The translations under genes and the position numbers were made by a program. Positions 46,243 to 55,185 of a stretch of DNA of 64,000 bases are shown piece after piece. The first letter of the stretch is position 1, and each line of letters starts with the position of its first letter. The stretch is from contig NZ_JAAIMM010000012.1 of assembly GCF_013300725.1 (NCBI RefSeq), positions 32,668 through 96,667 on the forward strand. Reading direction: 5' to 3'. A model generated the notes under the pieces. It was not told where the DNA came from, did not search any database, and saw nothing but the letters and a program-made list of their open reading frames with translations. The DNA comes from Allocoprococcus comes (lineage in GTDB: Bacteria; Bacillota; Clostridia; Lachnospirales; Lachnospiraceae).

Positions 46243-47715
46243 TTATGAATCCTTTTCTACTCCAAGTGGATTGTGACAGGCCACAAAGTGTCCCGGTCTC
46301 ATTTCCACAAGTTCCGGTATAATATGCTTACAGATCTCTGTACAGTATTTACATCTTGTATGGAACTTACATCCTTTTGGCGGATGAACCGGACTTGGAA
46401 TATCTCCTTCAAGCGGAATCATCTCTCTGTCAGAATCGACGTCTGTTGTCGGGATTGCCGATAACAATGCTTCTGTATACGGATGTGTCGGATGGTCAAA
46501 CATTTCCTGTGACTCAGCAAGCTCTACGATGTTTCCAAGGTACATAACACCGATTCTGTCACTGATATATTTTACAACACTCAAACCATGTGAAATAAAT
46601 AAGTATGCAAGATTGTCTTCGCTTCCGAGATCCTTCAGAAGGTTGACGATCTGTGACTGAATGGAAACGTCAAGTGCGGAAACCGCCTCATCGCAGACTA
46701 CAAATCTTGGTTTTAATGCAAGTGCACGTGCAATACCGATTCTCTGTCTCTGACCGCCGGAGAACTGGTGTGGATAACGATGGATCATGTATGGTGCAAG
46801 TCCACATTTTTCCATAACTTCCATTACATATGCCTGCATTTTTTCATCATTTTTCTTAAAAATGCCATGTGCAAGAAGGCCTTCTCCGATGATCTGTCCA
46901 ACTGTCATACGTGGATTCAGTGATGAGTATGGATCCTGGAAGATCATCTGCATATCTTTACGGAGGAAACGCATTTCTTGTGTTTTAAGTCTCGCAAGAT
47001 CTACTCCATCATCACGGTATGCTTCGTATTTTGCAAAAGCTTCATCGTTTTTATATTTGCTGCGGAGTTCTTCTAATTTCTTTTCCGCCTTTTCAAGTTC
47101 AACCATCTTCTCTGCAATTTCTTTTGTCTTATCTGTGCCTTCCATCTGGTTTTCTTCATTTAAACCGCTGATCACTCTGGCAACTTTAAATTTGTCAAGC
47201 AGTAATTGTTCTGCTTCTTTTGTGTCATCTAAGCTGTAGAATCCACCGATGATCTGAACAAGGTTCAGAAATTCCATATTACATTTCTTCTGGATATTTT
47301 CACATTCAGCCTGTTTCTGGAATTTTTCCGCAGAATCTTCCATTTTTTCATATTCTGCTTTTAATGTTTCTGCCTTTGCTTCTAATTCAGCAATTTTCTT
47401 TTTACTGGAAGAAATATTTTTAATTGTCTCATCTACATAAAGCGGTGCCATATCGGTAAGAGTTCTGCCGTAATACATTGTCTTACCTTCTGTCTGTTTG
47501 TAAATCTGAAGTAAAGTTCTTCCAAATGTTGATTTTCCGCATCCGGATTCTCCAACAAGACCAACTGTTTCTCCTTCGTAAATATTCAGAGTAATTCCGT
47601 CATTGGCTCTTACATACTCCTGCTCTTTCTGGAACAGCTTTGTTTTCTTAAGTGGAAACCACTGTTTCAGATCCGTGACCTTCAAAAGCACTTTCTTTTC
47701 ATCATTATTTGGCAT
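46243..47715 (-). CDS. oppF: Oligopeptide ABC transporter ATPase OppF with a coiled-coil insert
   Basis: 490 residues, about 150-170 more than usual. Walker A GESGCGKST is at 55-63, the Q-loop MIFQDPYSSLNPRM at about 257-270, the signature QFSGGQRQRIGIA and Walker B FVVCDEAVSALD follow, and the C-terminal oligopeptide domain has GCKFHTRCKY cysteines. Between Walker A and the Q-loop, residues about 88-240 form an extra Lys/Glu-rich helical region (KKKIAELEAKAETLKAEYEK; LEKAEKKLEELRSKY). The frame is intact. It overlaps oppD by 11 bases. Confidence 0.93.
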   Translation of the reverse strand: MPNNDEKKVLLKVTDLKQWFPLKKTKLFQKEQEYVRANDGITLNIYEGETVGLVGESGCGKSTFGRTLLQIYKQTEGKTMYYGRTLTDMAPLYVDETIKNISSSKKKIAELEAKAETLKAEYEKMEDSAEKFQKQAECENIQKKCNMEFLNLVQIIGGFYSLDDTKEAEQLLLDKFKVARVISGLNEENQMEGTDKTKEIAEKMVELEKAEKKLEELRSKYKNDEAFAKYEAYRDDGVDLARLKTQEMRFLRKDMQMIFQDPYSSLNPRMTVGQIIGEGLLAHGIFKKNDEKMQAYVMEVMEKCGLAPYMIHRYPHQFSGGQRQRIGIARALALKPRFVVCDEAVSALDVSIQSQIVNLLKDLGSEDNLAYLFISHGLSVVKYISDRIGVMYLGNIVELAESQEMFDHPTHPYTEALLSAIPTTDVDSDREMIPLEGDIPSPVHPPKGCKFHTRCKYCTEICKHIIPELVEMRPGHFVACHNPLGVEKDS

Positions 47716-48700
47716 GGCGTGCCTCCTTATCCGGGTAGAAACAACGAATCAAGTGATTGTCTTCTGCCAACTCTAATTTTGGTTCTTCATTCAAACATTT
47801 CTCTGTTGCATATTTACAACGCGGAGCGAATTTGCATCCCTTCGGAAGATCCAGCGGATGAGGTACTGCTCCCGGAATTGCCTCAAGTCTTGCTCCAACC
47901 GGTGTATCCAGACGCGGAATTGAAGTCATAAGTCCTTCCGTATATGGATGTGAGCAGGTTGTCTCTTTTGCAAATATAGTTCTTGCTTTACACATTTCCA
48001 CAACCTGACCGCAATACATAACTGCTACTTCATCTGCCATCTGATTGATAACTCCAAGGTCATGTGTGATGAACAGAATCGAGGTCCCTTTTTCCTTTTT
48101 CAGTTCATTCATCAGTTTTAAGATCTGTGCCTGAATGGTAACGTCCAAAGCAGTGGTCGGTTCGTCAGCGATCAGAAGACTTGGTTCGCAGGCAAGAGCC
48201 ATGGCGATCATAACTCTCTGACGCATTCCACCTGACAGCTGATGCGGGAACTGTTTCATAACAGATTCCGGATTCGGGATCTTAACCGCTTTTAACATTT
48301 CAAGTGATTTCTCACTTGCTTCTTTTTTTGTAATTTTCTGATGAGTTAAATAAACTTCATTTAACTGTTTTTCGATCGTATATACCGGGTTCAGACTTGT
48401 CATCGGTTCCTGGAAAATAACGGAAATCTCATTTCCACGAATCTGGTACATATCATTGATTGTACACTCCGCAAGATTTCTTCCCTTGAAAGTAATTGTA
48501 CCGCTGTCGATATATCCGTTTCCATCCAGAAGCTTTAAGATACTCATTGCCGATACACTCTTTCCACTTCCGGATTCTCCTACGATACCTAATGTTTTCC
48601 CAGGCTCTACTCGATAGGAAACACCGTTGACCGCTTTTACAATTCCTTTTTTTGTCTTAAAAAATGTATGTAGATCATCTACTTCCAATAAATATGCCAT
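47705..48700 (-). CDS. oppD: Oligopeptide ABC transporter ATPase OppD
   Basis: 331 residues of normal length. Walker A GESGSGKSVSA, Q-loop VIFQEPMTSLNPV, signature LSGGMRQRVMIAMAL and Walker B LLIADEPTTALD are all present. The C-terminal domain holds the CKFAPRCKYATEKC cysteine group found in OppD/DppD. It pairs with OppF under the two permeases. It has no insert, unlike OppF. Confidence 0.96.
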   Translation of the reverse strand: MAYLLEVDDLHTFFKTKKGIVKAVNGVSYRVEPGKTLGIVGESGSGKSVSAMSILKLLDGNGYIDSGTITFKGRNLAECTINDMYQIRGNEISVIFQEPMTSLNPVYTIEKQLNEVYLTHQKITKKEASEKSLEMLKAVKIPNPESVMKQFPHQLSGGMRQRVMIAMALACEPSLLIADEPTTALDVTIQAQILKLMNELKKEKGTSILFITHDLGVINQMADEVAVMYCGQVVEMCKARTIFAKETTCSHPYTEGLMTSIPRLDTPVGARLEAIPGAVPHPLDLPKGCKFAPRCKYATEKCLNEEPKLELAEDNHLIRCFYPDKEARHAK

Positions 48701-48708
48701 CGTTATTC

Positions 48709-50466
48709 CTACCTTTCATTTGCTTTCGGGTCAACTGCTCTACGAAGTCCGTCACCAAACAAGTTGATACTTACAGTACAAAGTCCTAATACAACTGACG
48801 GGAATACCCATCTCCACCAGTACTGTGAGATAACTTCTGAAGAACGACAGTTGTTCAGCATATTTCCCCATGAAGGAATTGGCTCTGCAACACCGAATCC
48901 TAAGAATGATAATCCGGATTCTGTTAACATACAGGTTGCAAATGAGATTGTTGCCTGTACAATGATAATCGTCATTACGTTCGGTACGATATGACGGAAA
49001 ATAATATTCTTTTCTCTTACCCCCAGTGCTTTTGCAGCAACAACGAATTCTTTGTTACGCTCTGCAAGCACCTGTGCACGGACGAGACCTGCGATACCAG
49101 TCCATCCGAGGAAACCGAGGATCAACATGATCATGATGATTCTTCCGACATCAGATACTTTATTTCCGATCAAAGCAGAAAGGATCAGTGCCAGTGGGAT
49201 GAACGGAAGGGATCCGACAACCTCTGACAGACGCATAAGAAGGATATCCACGGTTCCACCGTAGTATCCGGAAATACCACCTACTAAGATACCGATCGCG
49301 AACTGGATGATAACAGCGATGAATCCAACGGTCATAGTCATCTGTCCACCCTTTAAGATACGATAGAATACGTTTCTTCCAAGGTTATCTGTCCCAAGTA
49401 AGTAACCTTTCAGTCCCCATGTTACAACAGAGCCATCTTCTTTGATGATGCAGTTCTGATAATAACCGGAAGTTAATTTTGCAATATTGGATGCTTTTGT
49501 AGGAACTGTTGCCTGTTTGTTTTCGTTTCCGCCCCAGGCTACCGCGTTTCCATCCTCTGTCACAACAACAAGATGGTTACGTCCACCTGAAATATCCACC
49601 GCTTTGCCCTGTACTTCTTCCGGTACAGAGAAAATATGGTCATGGTTGTTTCCCCAGACTTTTACGGTACCATCTTTTAGTACAGCCGCTGCTGCTTTAT
49701 CTGTCAAAGCGATTTTCTCTACTTTTCCCTGAATCTCTTCCGGTACATTATCTAAAGCAGTTTCTTTCTTTGCAAGAGAGATGACTTTTCCATCCTTTGT
49801 AAGGGCGATGGCTGTCTGAATATTTGCTTTTACTTCTTTGACTTTTTCGTCCTTTACATTAGCTGTAGAAATATCAACTGCACTTGTGTTTCCCCATGAA
49901 ACAACTTTTCCGTCTTCTGTTACAACAACGGATACCTGATATCCCGCTTCAATATCAGCGATTTTTTTGCCTTTCAGCTCCGGCGGGATCACATTAAGTC
50001 CCATTCGGTTGAAGCCCCAGGTATATAAATTACCTTTATCGTTGATTGCCAGCACATGATCCTGACCAACTGCGATATCAACAACTTTTCCCATATCAGC
50101 CGGGATTTTTTTCAGGTTTTTCGTTAACTGTCCCCACTCATAAACGTAACCGTCTTTGTCAACTCCTACACCGTATGTCGGACCAAATTCAATCACTTCG
50201 GCATTGTCTTTTAAATCTGATGGAACCGAAAGGAATGAAAATCCCGGTGCGATATTTTTCTGTGTTGGATCCTGATAGTTTAAATCCTGGTGAAACCAGA
50301 TCGGAAGGATAAAACACATTGCAAAAATTGATACGAATACGATCAATCCCCCCATAGCCAGTTTGTTTTCCAGCAGATTTTTTATAATCGTACGAAAAGG
50401 ACTTTGCATCTGTTCTTCTTCAAGAACGGAACGCTGCTCTTTTTCTTTCTTCTTTCCAAATAACAT
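48709..50466 (-). CDS. oppC: Oligopeptide permease OppC with an RCC1/BLIP-II-like beta-propeller insert
   Basis: 585 residues against about 300 normally. The first membrane helix (about 38-57) and OppC N-terminus are standard. Residues about 88-352, in the first extracellular loop, hold seven repeats of about 40 residues with the pattern G-x(2-3)-h-x-hA-hx-DGxVxxWG (for example VVDIAVGQDHVLAINDKG and AVDISGGRNHLVVVTEDG). The normal permease then resumes at LLGTDNLGRNVFYRIL, with the EAA loop near AAKALGVREKNIIFRHI. The frame is uninterrupted. Repeat 4 has lost the WG ending (LAK). Confidence 0.95.
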   Translation of the reverse strand: MLFGKKKEKEQRSVLEEEQMQSPFRTIIKNLLENKLAMGGLIVFVSIFAMCFILPIWFHQDLNYQDPTQKNIAPGFSFLSVPSDLKDNAEVIEFGPTYGVGVDKDGYVYEWGQLTKNLKKIPADMGKVVDIAVGQDHVLAINDKGNLYTWGFNRMGLNVIPPELKGKKIADIEAGYQVSVVVTEDGKVVSWGNTSAVDISTANVKDEKVKEVKANIQTAIALTKDGKVISLAKKETALDNVPEEIQGKVEKIALTDKAAAAVLKDGTVKVWGNNHDHIFSVPEEVQGKAVDISGGRNHLVVVTEDGNAVAWGGNENKQATVPTKASNIAKLTSGYYQNCIIKEDGSVVTWGLKGYLLGTDNLGRNVFYRILKGGQMTMTVGFIAVIIQFAIGILVGGISGYYGGTVDILLMRLSEVVGSLPFIPLALILSALIGNKVSDVGRIIMIMLILGFLGWTGIAGLVRAQVLAERNKEFVVAAKALGVREKNIIFRHIVPNVMTIIIVQATISFATCMLTESGLSFLGFGVAEPIPSWGNMLNNCRSSEVISQYWWRWVFPSVVLGLCTVSINLFGDGLRRAVDPKANER

Positions 50467-50477
50467 TTGTCTTCCTC

Positions 50478-51458
50478 CTAATCGAGTTTAATTCTTGGAT
50501 CAACGATACAGTAACATAAGTCTGTGATCAGGTTTGCAGCAAGTCCTAACAAAATGTAAAACATCTGCATGGACAATGCGACTGTATAGTCATGCTGGTT
50601 CAAGGAATCGATCAGAAGTTTTCCGACACCTTTCCATGAGAACAGGGTCTCAATGATAACCGCTCCACCAAAGATACCTACGATAGAGCCTACGATCCAG
50701 CCTGTGATCGGGATCATTGCGTTACGGAACGCATGTTTGTAAATAACAGTTTTTTCTTTCAGACCTTTAGCACGGGCTGTTCTAACATAATCCATAGATA
50801 ATGCATCAAGAAGAGCTCCTCTGACATAACGGATCAGTCCACCGATACCTGTCAGACATACAATGATAGGAAGTGCCATATGATATAAATAATCTAAGAA
50901 TGCTCTGAAGCCAGTGAAATTCGCACCGGTTGTAACCATTCCACTGATCGGGAAAATCGGAATTTTAATCGCAAACAGGTAGATAAAGATCAGCGCCGAA
51001 ATAAATGAAGGAATACTGATACCGATCATTGTTGCTACCTGAAGTGATGTATCAAATACCGTATCTTTTTTTACTGCACATTTGATTCCCAGCGGAATTC
51101 CGATCGCGAAAAGGAAAATATAATATACAACGTTTAATGCGATTGTATTTTTCATCGGCGGTCCGATCAGTTCTTTAACCGGAATACGATATACGGTAGA
51201 GTAACCGAAATCTCCCTGTAAGATATTTCCCATCCAGCTTAAATACTGAACCGGAATCGGTTTATCAAGTCCAAGACGTACTCTTGCCTGTTGATAGAGC
51301 ATCTCATACTGTTCCGGTGAAACGCTCTGCTTCTGTCCCTCGACCATAAGTCTGGCAGGATCACCAGGTACCATTTTGAAGATACCAAACAGTAAGATGG
51401 AAAGCAGGAAGAATACTATAATAATATAACCAAGTCTTTTCAATATGTATTTTGCCAT
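50478..51458 (-). CDS. oppB: Oligopeptide permease OppB
   Basis: 326 residues, six membrane helices, N-terminus MAKYILKRLGYIIIVFFLLS typical of OppB/DppB. The EAA loop reads DYVRTARAKGLKEKTVIYKH. It forms the pore with OppC. No extra domain is inserted. It starts 205 bases after oppA, with a hairpin in the gap. Confidence 0.95.
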   Translation of the reverse strand: MAKYILKRLGYIIIVFFLLSILLFGIFKMVPGDPARLMVEGQKQSVSPEQYEMLYQQARVRLGLDKPIPVQYLSWMGNILQGDFGYSTVYRIPVKELIGPPMKNTIALNVVYYIFLFAIGIPLGIKCAVKKDTVFDTSLQVATMIGISIPSFISALIFIYLFAIKIPIFPISGMVTTGANFTGFRAFLDYLYHMALPIIVCLTGIGGLIRYVRGALLDALSMDYVRTARAKGLKEKTVIYKHAFRNAMIPITGWIVGSIVGIFGGAVIIETLFSWKGVGKLLIDSLNQHDYTVALSMQMFYILLGLAANLITDLCYCIVDPRIKLD

Positions 51459-51567
51459 AATGTAGTTTTCTCCTTCTGGATTATATAGTTATCCTGAATT
51501 ATCTATGACATGTGATTCTTTCTGAATACTTCGTCATAATTTTGTTTTTCACACTAAGAAAAGATAC

Positions 51568-51603
51568 GGGAAGACAGAACGTTTCCCTTTGTTCTGTCCT
51601 CCC
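51568..51603 (-). terminator. Intercistronic hairpin between oppA and oppB
   Basis: Thirteen-base arms (GGGAAGACAGAAC and its near complement with one G-U pair) with a 10-base loop. The following minus-strand bases (GTATCTTTTC) give only a weak U-tract. It could act as a partial terminator or as a 3' end stabiliser that gives more OppA than permease. Confidence 0.6.
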
Positions 51604-51663
51604 TGTTTTGTCATGCATATCAGATGTTAATAGAATTGATCTATTCTAATGAATCCTTCTTAT

Positions 51664-53586
51664 TTATTCTTCAACATATGCATCTAATACCATTGCTCCC
51701 CATCCCACATGAGCTCTAGGAACGAAATTCTTAAGCTTCGGATTGAAGAACATGTAAGAAACGCCTGATCCCATTGGAAGACTTGGAAGTTTTTTGTTGT
51801 AAGCCAGCTGGAATTCTCCATATAATTTTCTGAATCCGTCAATGTCTTCAGGATCAATTTTCTGCATCTCTTTACCGATCGCTTTTAATTCCGGATCAGA
51901 AATATAGTTAACATTCCATGTTCCCATTAAGCTCGGATCATCATCGAAACAGTTCCAGTAGAAGAGAATTTCCGGAATTCCGATACTGCTGTAGAAAATG
52001 TTATATTCCGGTTCGTCGATACCCTGGCGAGTCAGGTGATTGATCATAAGTGCGAAATCCATAGATGTGTATTTGTATTCCATACCGATCTTTTCTGCTT
52101 CCGGTGGGATTACTGTGTTGTAAAGTTTTGAGTAGTCATCTTCACAGCATGCTACTTCAACTTTTAATTTCATCAATTCACCATCTACTTCTTTGTAACG
52201 GTATTTGTCTGTACCTTCTTTATACTCTTCACCTTTTTCATTCAGTGTCCATCCACCATCGATGAGTTCCTGTTTTGCTTTATCAAGGTCATATGAGTAG
52301 TGAATCAGTTCAGATTCAATATCATCTTTGATTGCTGCAAAATCTGTTGTTGCATCTGTTGCATAACAGTCTACTACTGTACCGTATCCGCCTGTTAACT
52401 GTTTGTTGATTTCATCACGGTCTACGATGTAAGCGATTGCACGTCTTACTTCTTCAAACTGTGTCGGTCCAAAGTCACACATGTAACGCATCTCGTTGAT
52501 ACGTGTTCCCGGTACAAGACCATAGTTTGCATCTAATTTTCCTTCTTCTACTTTTGTTAAAGCAGCTTCGATCTTTTCTCCCGTACCTGCTGAGTAGAAG
52601 TCGATTGTTCCTTTTTCAAATTCGTCACGGATTGTTTCATCTGCAACCGGTTTGGAAATAATTGTCTGGATATGTGGTTTTGTTCCATCATAGGTTCCAA
52701 GGTATTCTTCGTTGACCTCAAGTTCAACAGTTTCTGTTGTAAGATCCACGCTCTTTAATTTGTAAGGTCCGCATACAACCGGTGCTTTGTAACGGAATCC
52801 TTTATCCGGATCAAGTAAGGTTTCTCTGATGAGATCTTCTGTAAATCCGTCTGTGAGGTATGCTCCGTTTCCATCATCCTTCACGTCGCATCCAGGAGCG
52901 ATTGCTGCAAGCGGTTCCGGTCCATAGGCAACATTTGCCATCTCATAGTAGTTCGGAAGCTGATCTGCACTGATTGTCATAGAGAATTCGTAATCCCCAA
53001 GAAGGTTAACACCTGCGAATTCTTTTGTTGTTCCCTGTACATGATCGTTGTATCCAACTAAAGCCCATCCGTATGTTGCATCACCTTCACAGGCTGCAAA
53101 TTCCGGAGAAGAGTGAAGCAGAAGACTGAATACATAATCTTTTGCTGTGATCGGAGAACCGTCACTCCATTTCAGGTTATCATTGATTTCAAAACGGTAT
53201 GTCTTGCTTCCGTCGTCGTTCTCGATCACTTCATGATCTTTAACGACAACCGGGTCCCAATCAAGAACATAATCACGATTGTAATCAGCGAGGGCGTAAC
53301 CACTCATCAATCCGATGAATCCGGAGTTTGTTGCATTGTTAGACCAGCCGCCGTACATATCCGGTGATAAAGTACCCGGTGAAATTGCAACTACTACCTG
53401 TCCCCCCACAGGAGCATCTTCCGGTGGTGCACTTTGCATGTCTTCGGTCACCTCAACTCCAACCTGTTTGCTTTCGCCATCATCCTGGTTCTGTTGGTTC
53501 TTGCTGGAAGCTCCTCCACCGCCACAGGCTGTGGCTGAGAATACCATGATACCAGCCAGCATAAGGGCTATCATTCTCTTTTTCAT
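51664..53586 (-). CDS. oppA: Oligopeptide-binding lipoprotein OppA
   Basis: 640 residues of the SBP family 5. The start MKKRMIALMLAGIMVF leads into a lipobox (SATACGG), so the mature protein is lipid-anchored at the cysteine, followed by an Asn/Gln/Ser-rich linker. The body has the YRFEINDNLKWSDGSPITAK segment typical of this family. The open frame is 17 codons longer, but the ATG at 53586 has GGAGGA and yields a proper signal peptide. It is the first gene of the operon. Confidence 0.95.
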   Translation of the reverse strand: MKKRMIALMLAGIMVFSATACGGGGASSKNQQNQDDGESKQVGVEVTEDMQSAPPEDAPVGGQVVVAISPGTLSPDMYGGWSNNATNSGFIGLMSGYALADYNRDYVLDWDPVVVKDHEVIENDDGSKTYRFEINDNLKWSDGSPITAKDYVFSLLLHSSPEFAACEGDATYGWALVGYNDHVQGTTKEFAGVNLLGDYEFSMTISADQLPNYYEMANVAYGPEPLAAIAPGCDVKDDGNGAYLTDGFTEDLIRETLLDPDKGFRYKAPVVCGPYKLKSVDLTTETVELEVNEEYLGTYDGTKPHIQTIISKPVADETIRDEFEKGTIDFYSAGTGEKIEAALTKVEEGKLDANYGLVPGTRINEMRYMCDFGPTQFEEVRRAIAYIVDRDEINKQLTGGYGTVVDCYATDATTDFAAIKDDIESELIHYSYDLDKAKQELIDGGWTLNEKGEEYKEGTDKYRYKEVDGELMKLKVEVACCEDDYSKLYNTVIPPEAEKIGMEYKYTSMDFALMINHLTRQGIDEPEYNIFYSSIGIPEILFYWNCFDDDPSLMGTWNVNYISDPELKAIGKEMQKIDPEDIDGFRKLYGEFQLAYNKKLPSLPMGSGVSYMFFNPKLKNFVPRAHVGWGAMVLDAYVEE

Positions 53587-53619
53587 TTTGCATTCCTCCA
53601 TAAACTTTGTGTTAAGGCA

Positions 53620-53628
53620 ATTATAACA
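53620..53628 (-). promoter_or_regulatory. Extended -10 promoter of oppA
   Basis: Minus-strand TGTTATAAT, about 35 bases before the ATG. No good -35 is seen, which is acceptable for an extended -10 promoter and may indicate an activator. Confidence 0.6.
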
Positions 53629-53818
53629 TTTTACCAATTAAACATCTATTGTCGTTTTCGTTTTTGTGCATTTTTGTGGAATACGCCGTATTTTTATTGT
53701 ATACAGAAAAACAAGTCTTTCATGGACGGATTTTACTACATATATGGACGATATCTGTTTTTCGTTCACACACATTCAGATTGTTAACATTCTACAATTT
53801 GGGCATTTTTAACAAATT

Positions 53819-53838
53819 GTCAAATGTTAACATTTGAC
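53819..53838. repeat. Perfect 20-base palindrome upstream of oppA
   Basis: GTCAAATGTTAACATTTGAC is fully self-complementary. Its core TGTTAACATT recurs at 53783-53792. It could be a repressor operator or part of a folded transcript end. Confidence 0.7.
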
Positions 53839-53845
53839 TAAAAAC

Positions 53846-53877
53846 AAAAAAAGTAAGACGATTGTCCTACTTTTTTT
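53846..53877 (-). terminator. Terminator after the RNA methyltransferase gene
   Basis: Arms AAAAAAAGTAAGAC / GTCCTACTTTTTTT with a 4-base loop and one mismatch; the A/T ends provide a U-tail on the minus strand (and on the plus strand). Confidence 0.75.
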
Positions 53878-53890
53878 ATCAATCTTTTTG

Positions 53891-55054
53891 TTATCGCGAT
53901 AAGAGTACGACGGTTTCCAAATGCTCTGTAAACGCAAACATTTCCACCGGCTGTATCTTTTTTACCTGATATCCTTTTTTTGTCAGATACTTCAGATCTC
54001 TTGCCAGTGTCTCCGGATTGCAGGAAATGTACACGATCTTCTCCGGTCCCATCTTCACTGCCGATGCCATAAATTTCTCATCACTTCCGGCTCTCGGCGG
54101 ATCCATAAACAGCACATCCATACTTTTTCCTTCTGCTGCCATTGCCTCCATAAATTCACCGGCATCTCCCTGGAAAAACTTCACATTCCGGATCTGATTT
54201 TCTCTGGCGTTTAATTTTGCATCCTTTACAGCATCCTTATTGAGTTCCACACCAACCACTTCTTTTGCATGTCCCGAAGCGATAAGACCGATCGTTCCGA
54301 TTCCACAATAGGCATCGATCACGCTTTCTTTCCCTGTCAGATGTGCAAATTCAATCGCTTTCTGATAAAGGATCTCCGTCTGCACCGGATTTACCTGATA
54401 GAAAGACTTTGGTGAAATCCGGAAGGTACACCCGCAGAGTTCATCCCGGATAAATTCTTTCCCATATAACACTTTTTCTCTCTCCCCAAGGATCATACTG
54501 GTCTTTCTGTCGTTGATATTCAGTACAACCGTCGTAATCTCCGGATGTTCTTTTCTGAGTGCTTTTACAAAATTATTAGACGATGGAAGGATTGGTGATC
54601 CAAGCACCAGAACCACCATGATTTCTCCGCTTTTAAATCCTCTTCTGATCAGCACATGACGGAACAGGCCATATCCTGTATCTTCATCATAGGTCTTGAT
54701 CTTAAAAGATTTCAAAAGTCCACGGATTGTCCGGATGATCTCCTGACTTTTTTTGTCCTCTATCAGACAGTTTTCAACAGGAACGACCCGGTGGGTCTTC
54801 GCTTCATAGGTTCCGGATATGATATTTCCCCTTCGGTCTCTGTCAAATACGGCGTGTACTTTGTTTCTGTAATAATACGGATTCTCCATTCCGATGATCG
54901 GTTCTACTTTTCCAAATTTCGACAACAATGCATTTACCGCTTTTTGTTTCTTTTTCAGCTGCTCCTTATAGGGCACTCCCTGATACTGGCATCCTCCGCA
55001 TTTTTTTGCCACTTTACAGACTTCCGGTTCTGTCTGATTTTTCTTTTCTTCCAT
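53891..55054 (-). CDS. RNA (uracil-5-)-methyltransferase, RumA/TrmA family
   Basis: 387 residues. A cysteine cluster CKVAKKCGGCQYQ (about 13-25) suggests the 4Fe-4S site of the RumA group. The SAM domain has DAYCGIGTIGLIA and the catalytic motif DPPRAGSDEKF and VYISCNPETLARDL with the nucleophile Cys. It methylates a uridine in 23S rRNA or tRNA; the site cannot be told from sequence. The N-terminal TRAM domain is absent. Confidence 0.93.
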   Translation of the reverse strand: MEEKKNQTEPEVCKVAKKCGGCQYQGVPYKEQLKKKQKAVNALLSKFGKVEPIIGMENPYYYRNKVHAVFDRDRRGNIISGTYEAKTHRVVPVENCLIEDKKSQEIIRTIRGLLKSFKIKTYDEDTGYGLFRHVLIRRGFKSGEIMVVLVLGSPILPSSNNFVKALRKEHPEITTVVLNINDRKTSMILGEREKVLYGKEFIRDELCGCTFRISPKSFYQVNPVQTEILYQKAIEFAHLTGKESVIDAYCGIGTIGLIASGHAKEVVGVELNKDAVKDAKLNARENQIRNVKFFQGDAGEFMEAMAAEGKSMDVLFMDPPRAGSDEKFMASAVKMGPEKIVYISCNPETLARDLKYLTKKGYQVKKIQPVEMFAFTEHLETVVLLSR

Positions 55055-55172
55055 TTTTTATCCTCTCTTCTTTTTCATTCTTTTCTAAAAAAAGATCCGG
55101 CATATTATCCAGATACAACTCTTCTCTGACCGGGAGATGGTAATATGCTTTTTTTGTATCTGATTTATTCAT
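55014..55172 (-). CDS. Possible small protein encoded between the alarmone synthetase and RNA methyltransferase genes
   Basis: 52 codons, MNKSDTKKAYYHLPVREEL at the start and a charged tail. A good ribosome site (AAAAGGA, 8-9 bases before the ATG) supports it. It starts just after the alarmone synthetase stop and its end overlaps the methyltransferase start by 41 bases in another frame, so it may couple translation. No family is recognised. Confidence 0.45.
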   Translation of the reverse strand: MNKSDTKKAYYHLPVREELYLDNMPDLFLEKNEKEERIKNGRKEKSDRTGSL

Positions 55173-55185
55173 TCTTATAATCCTT

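Larger units (their letters stand above)
53587..53890. other. Intergenic region between the RNA methyltransferase gene and oppA
   Basis: 304 AT-rich bases. It holds the oppA promoter (53620-53628), a 20-base perfect palindrome (53819-53838) and the terminator of the methyltransferase gene (53846-53877). Confidence 0.7.
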
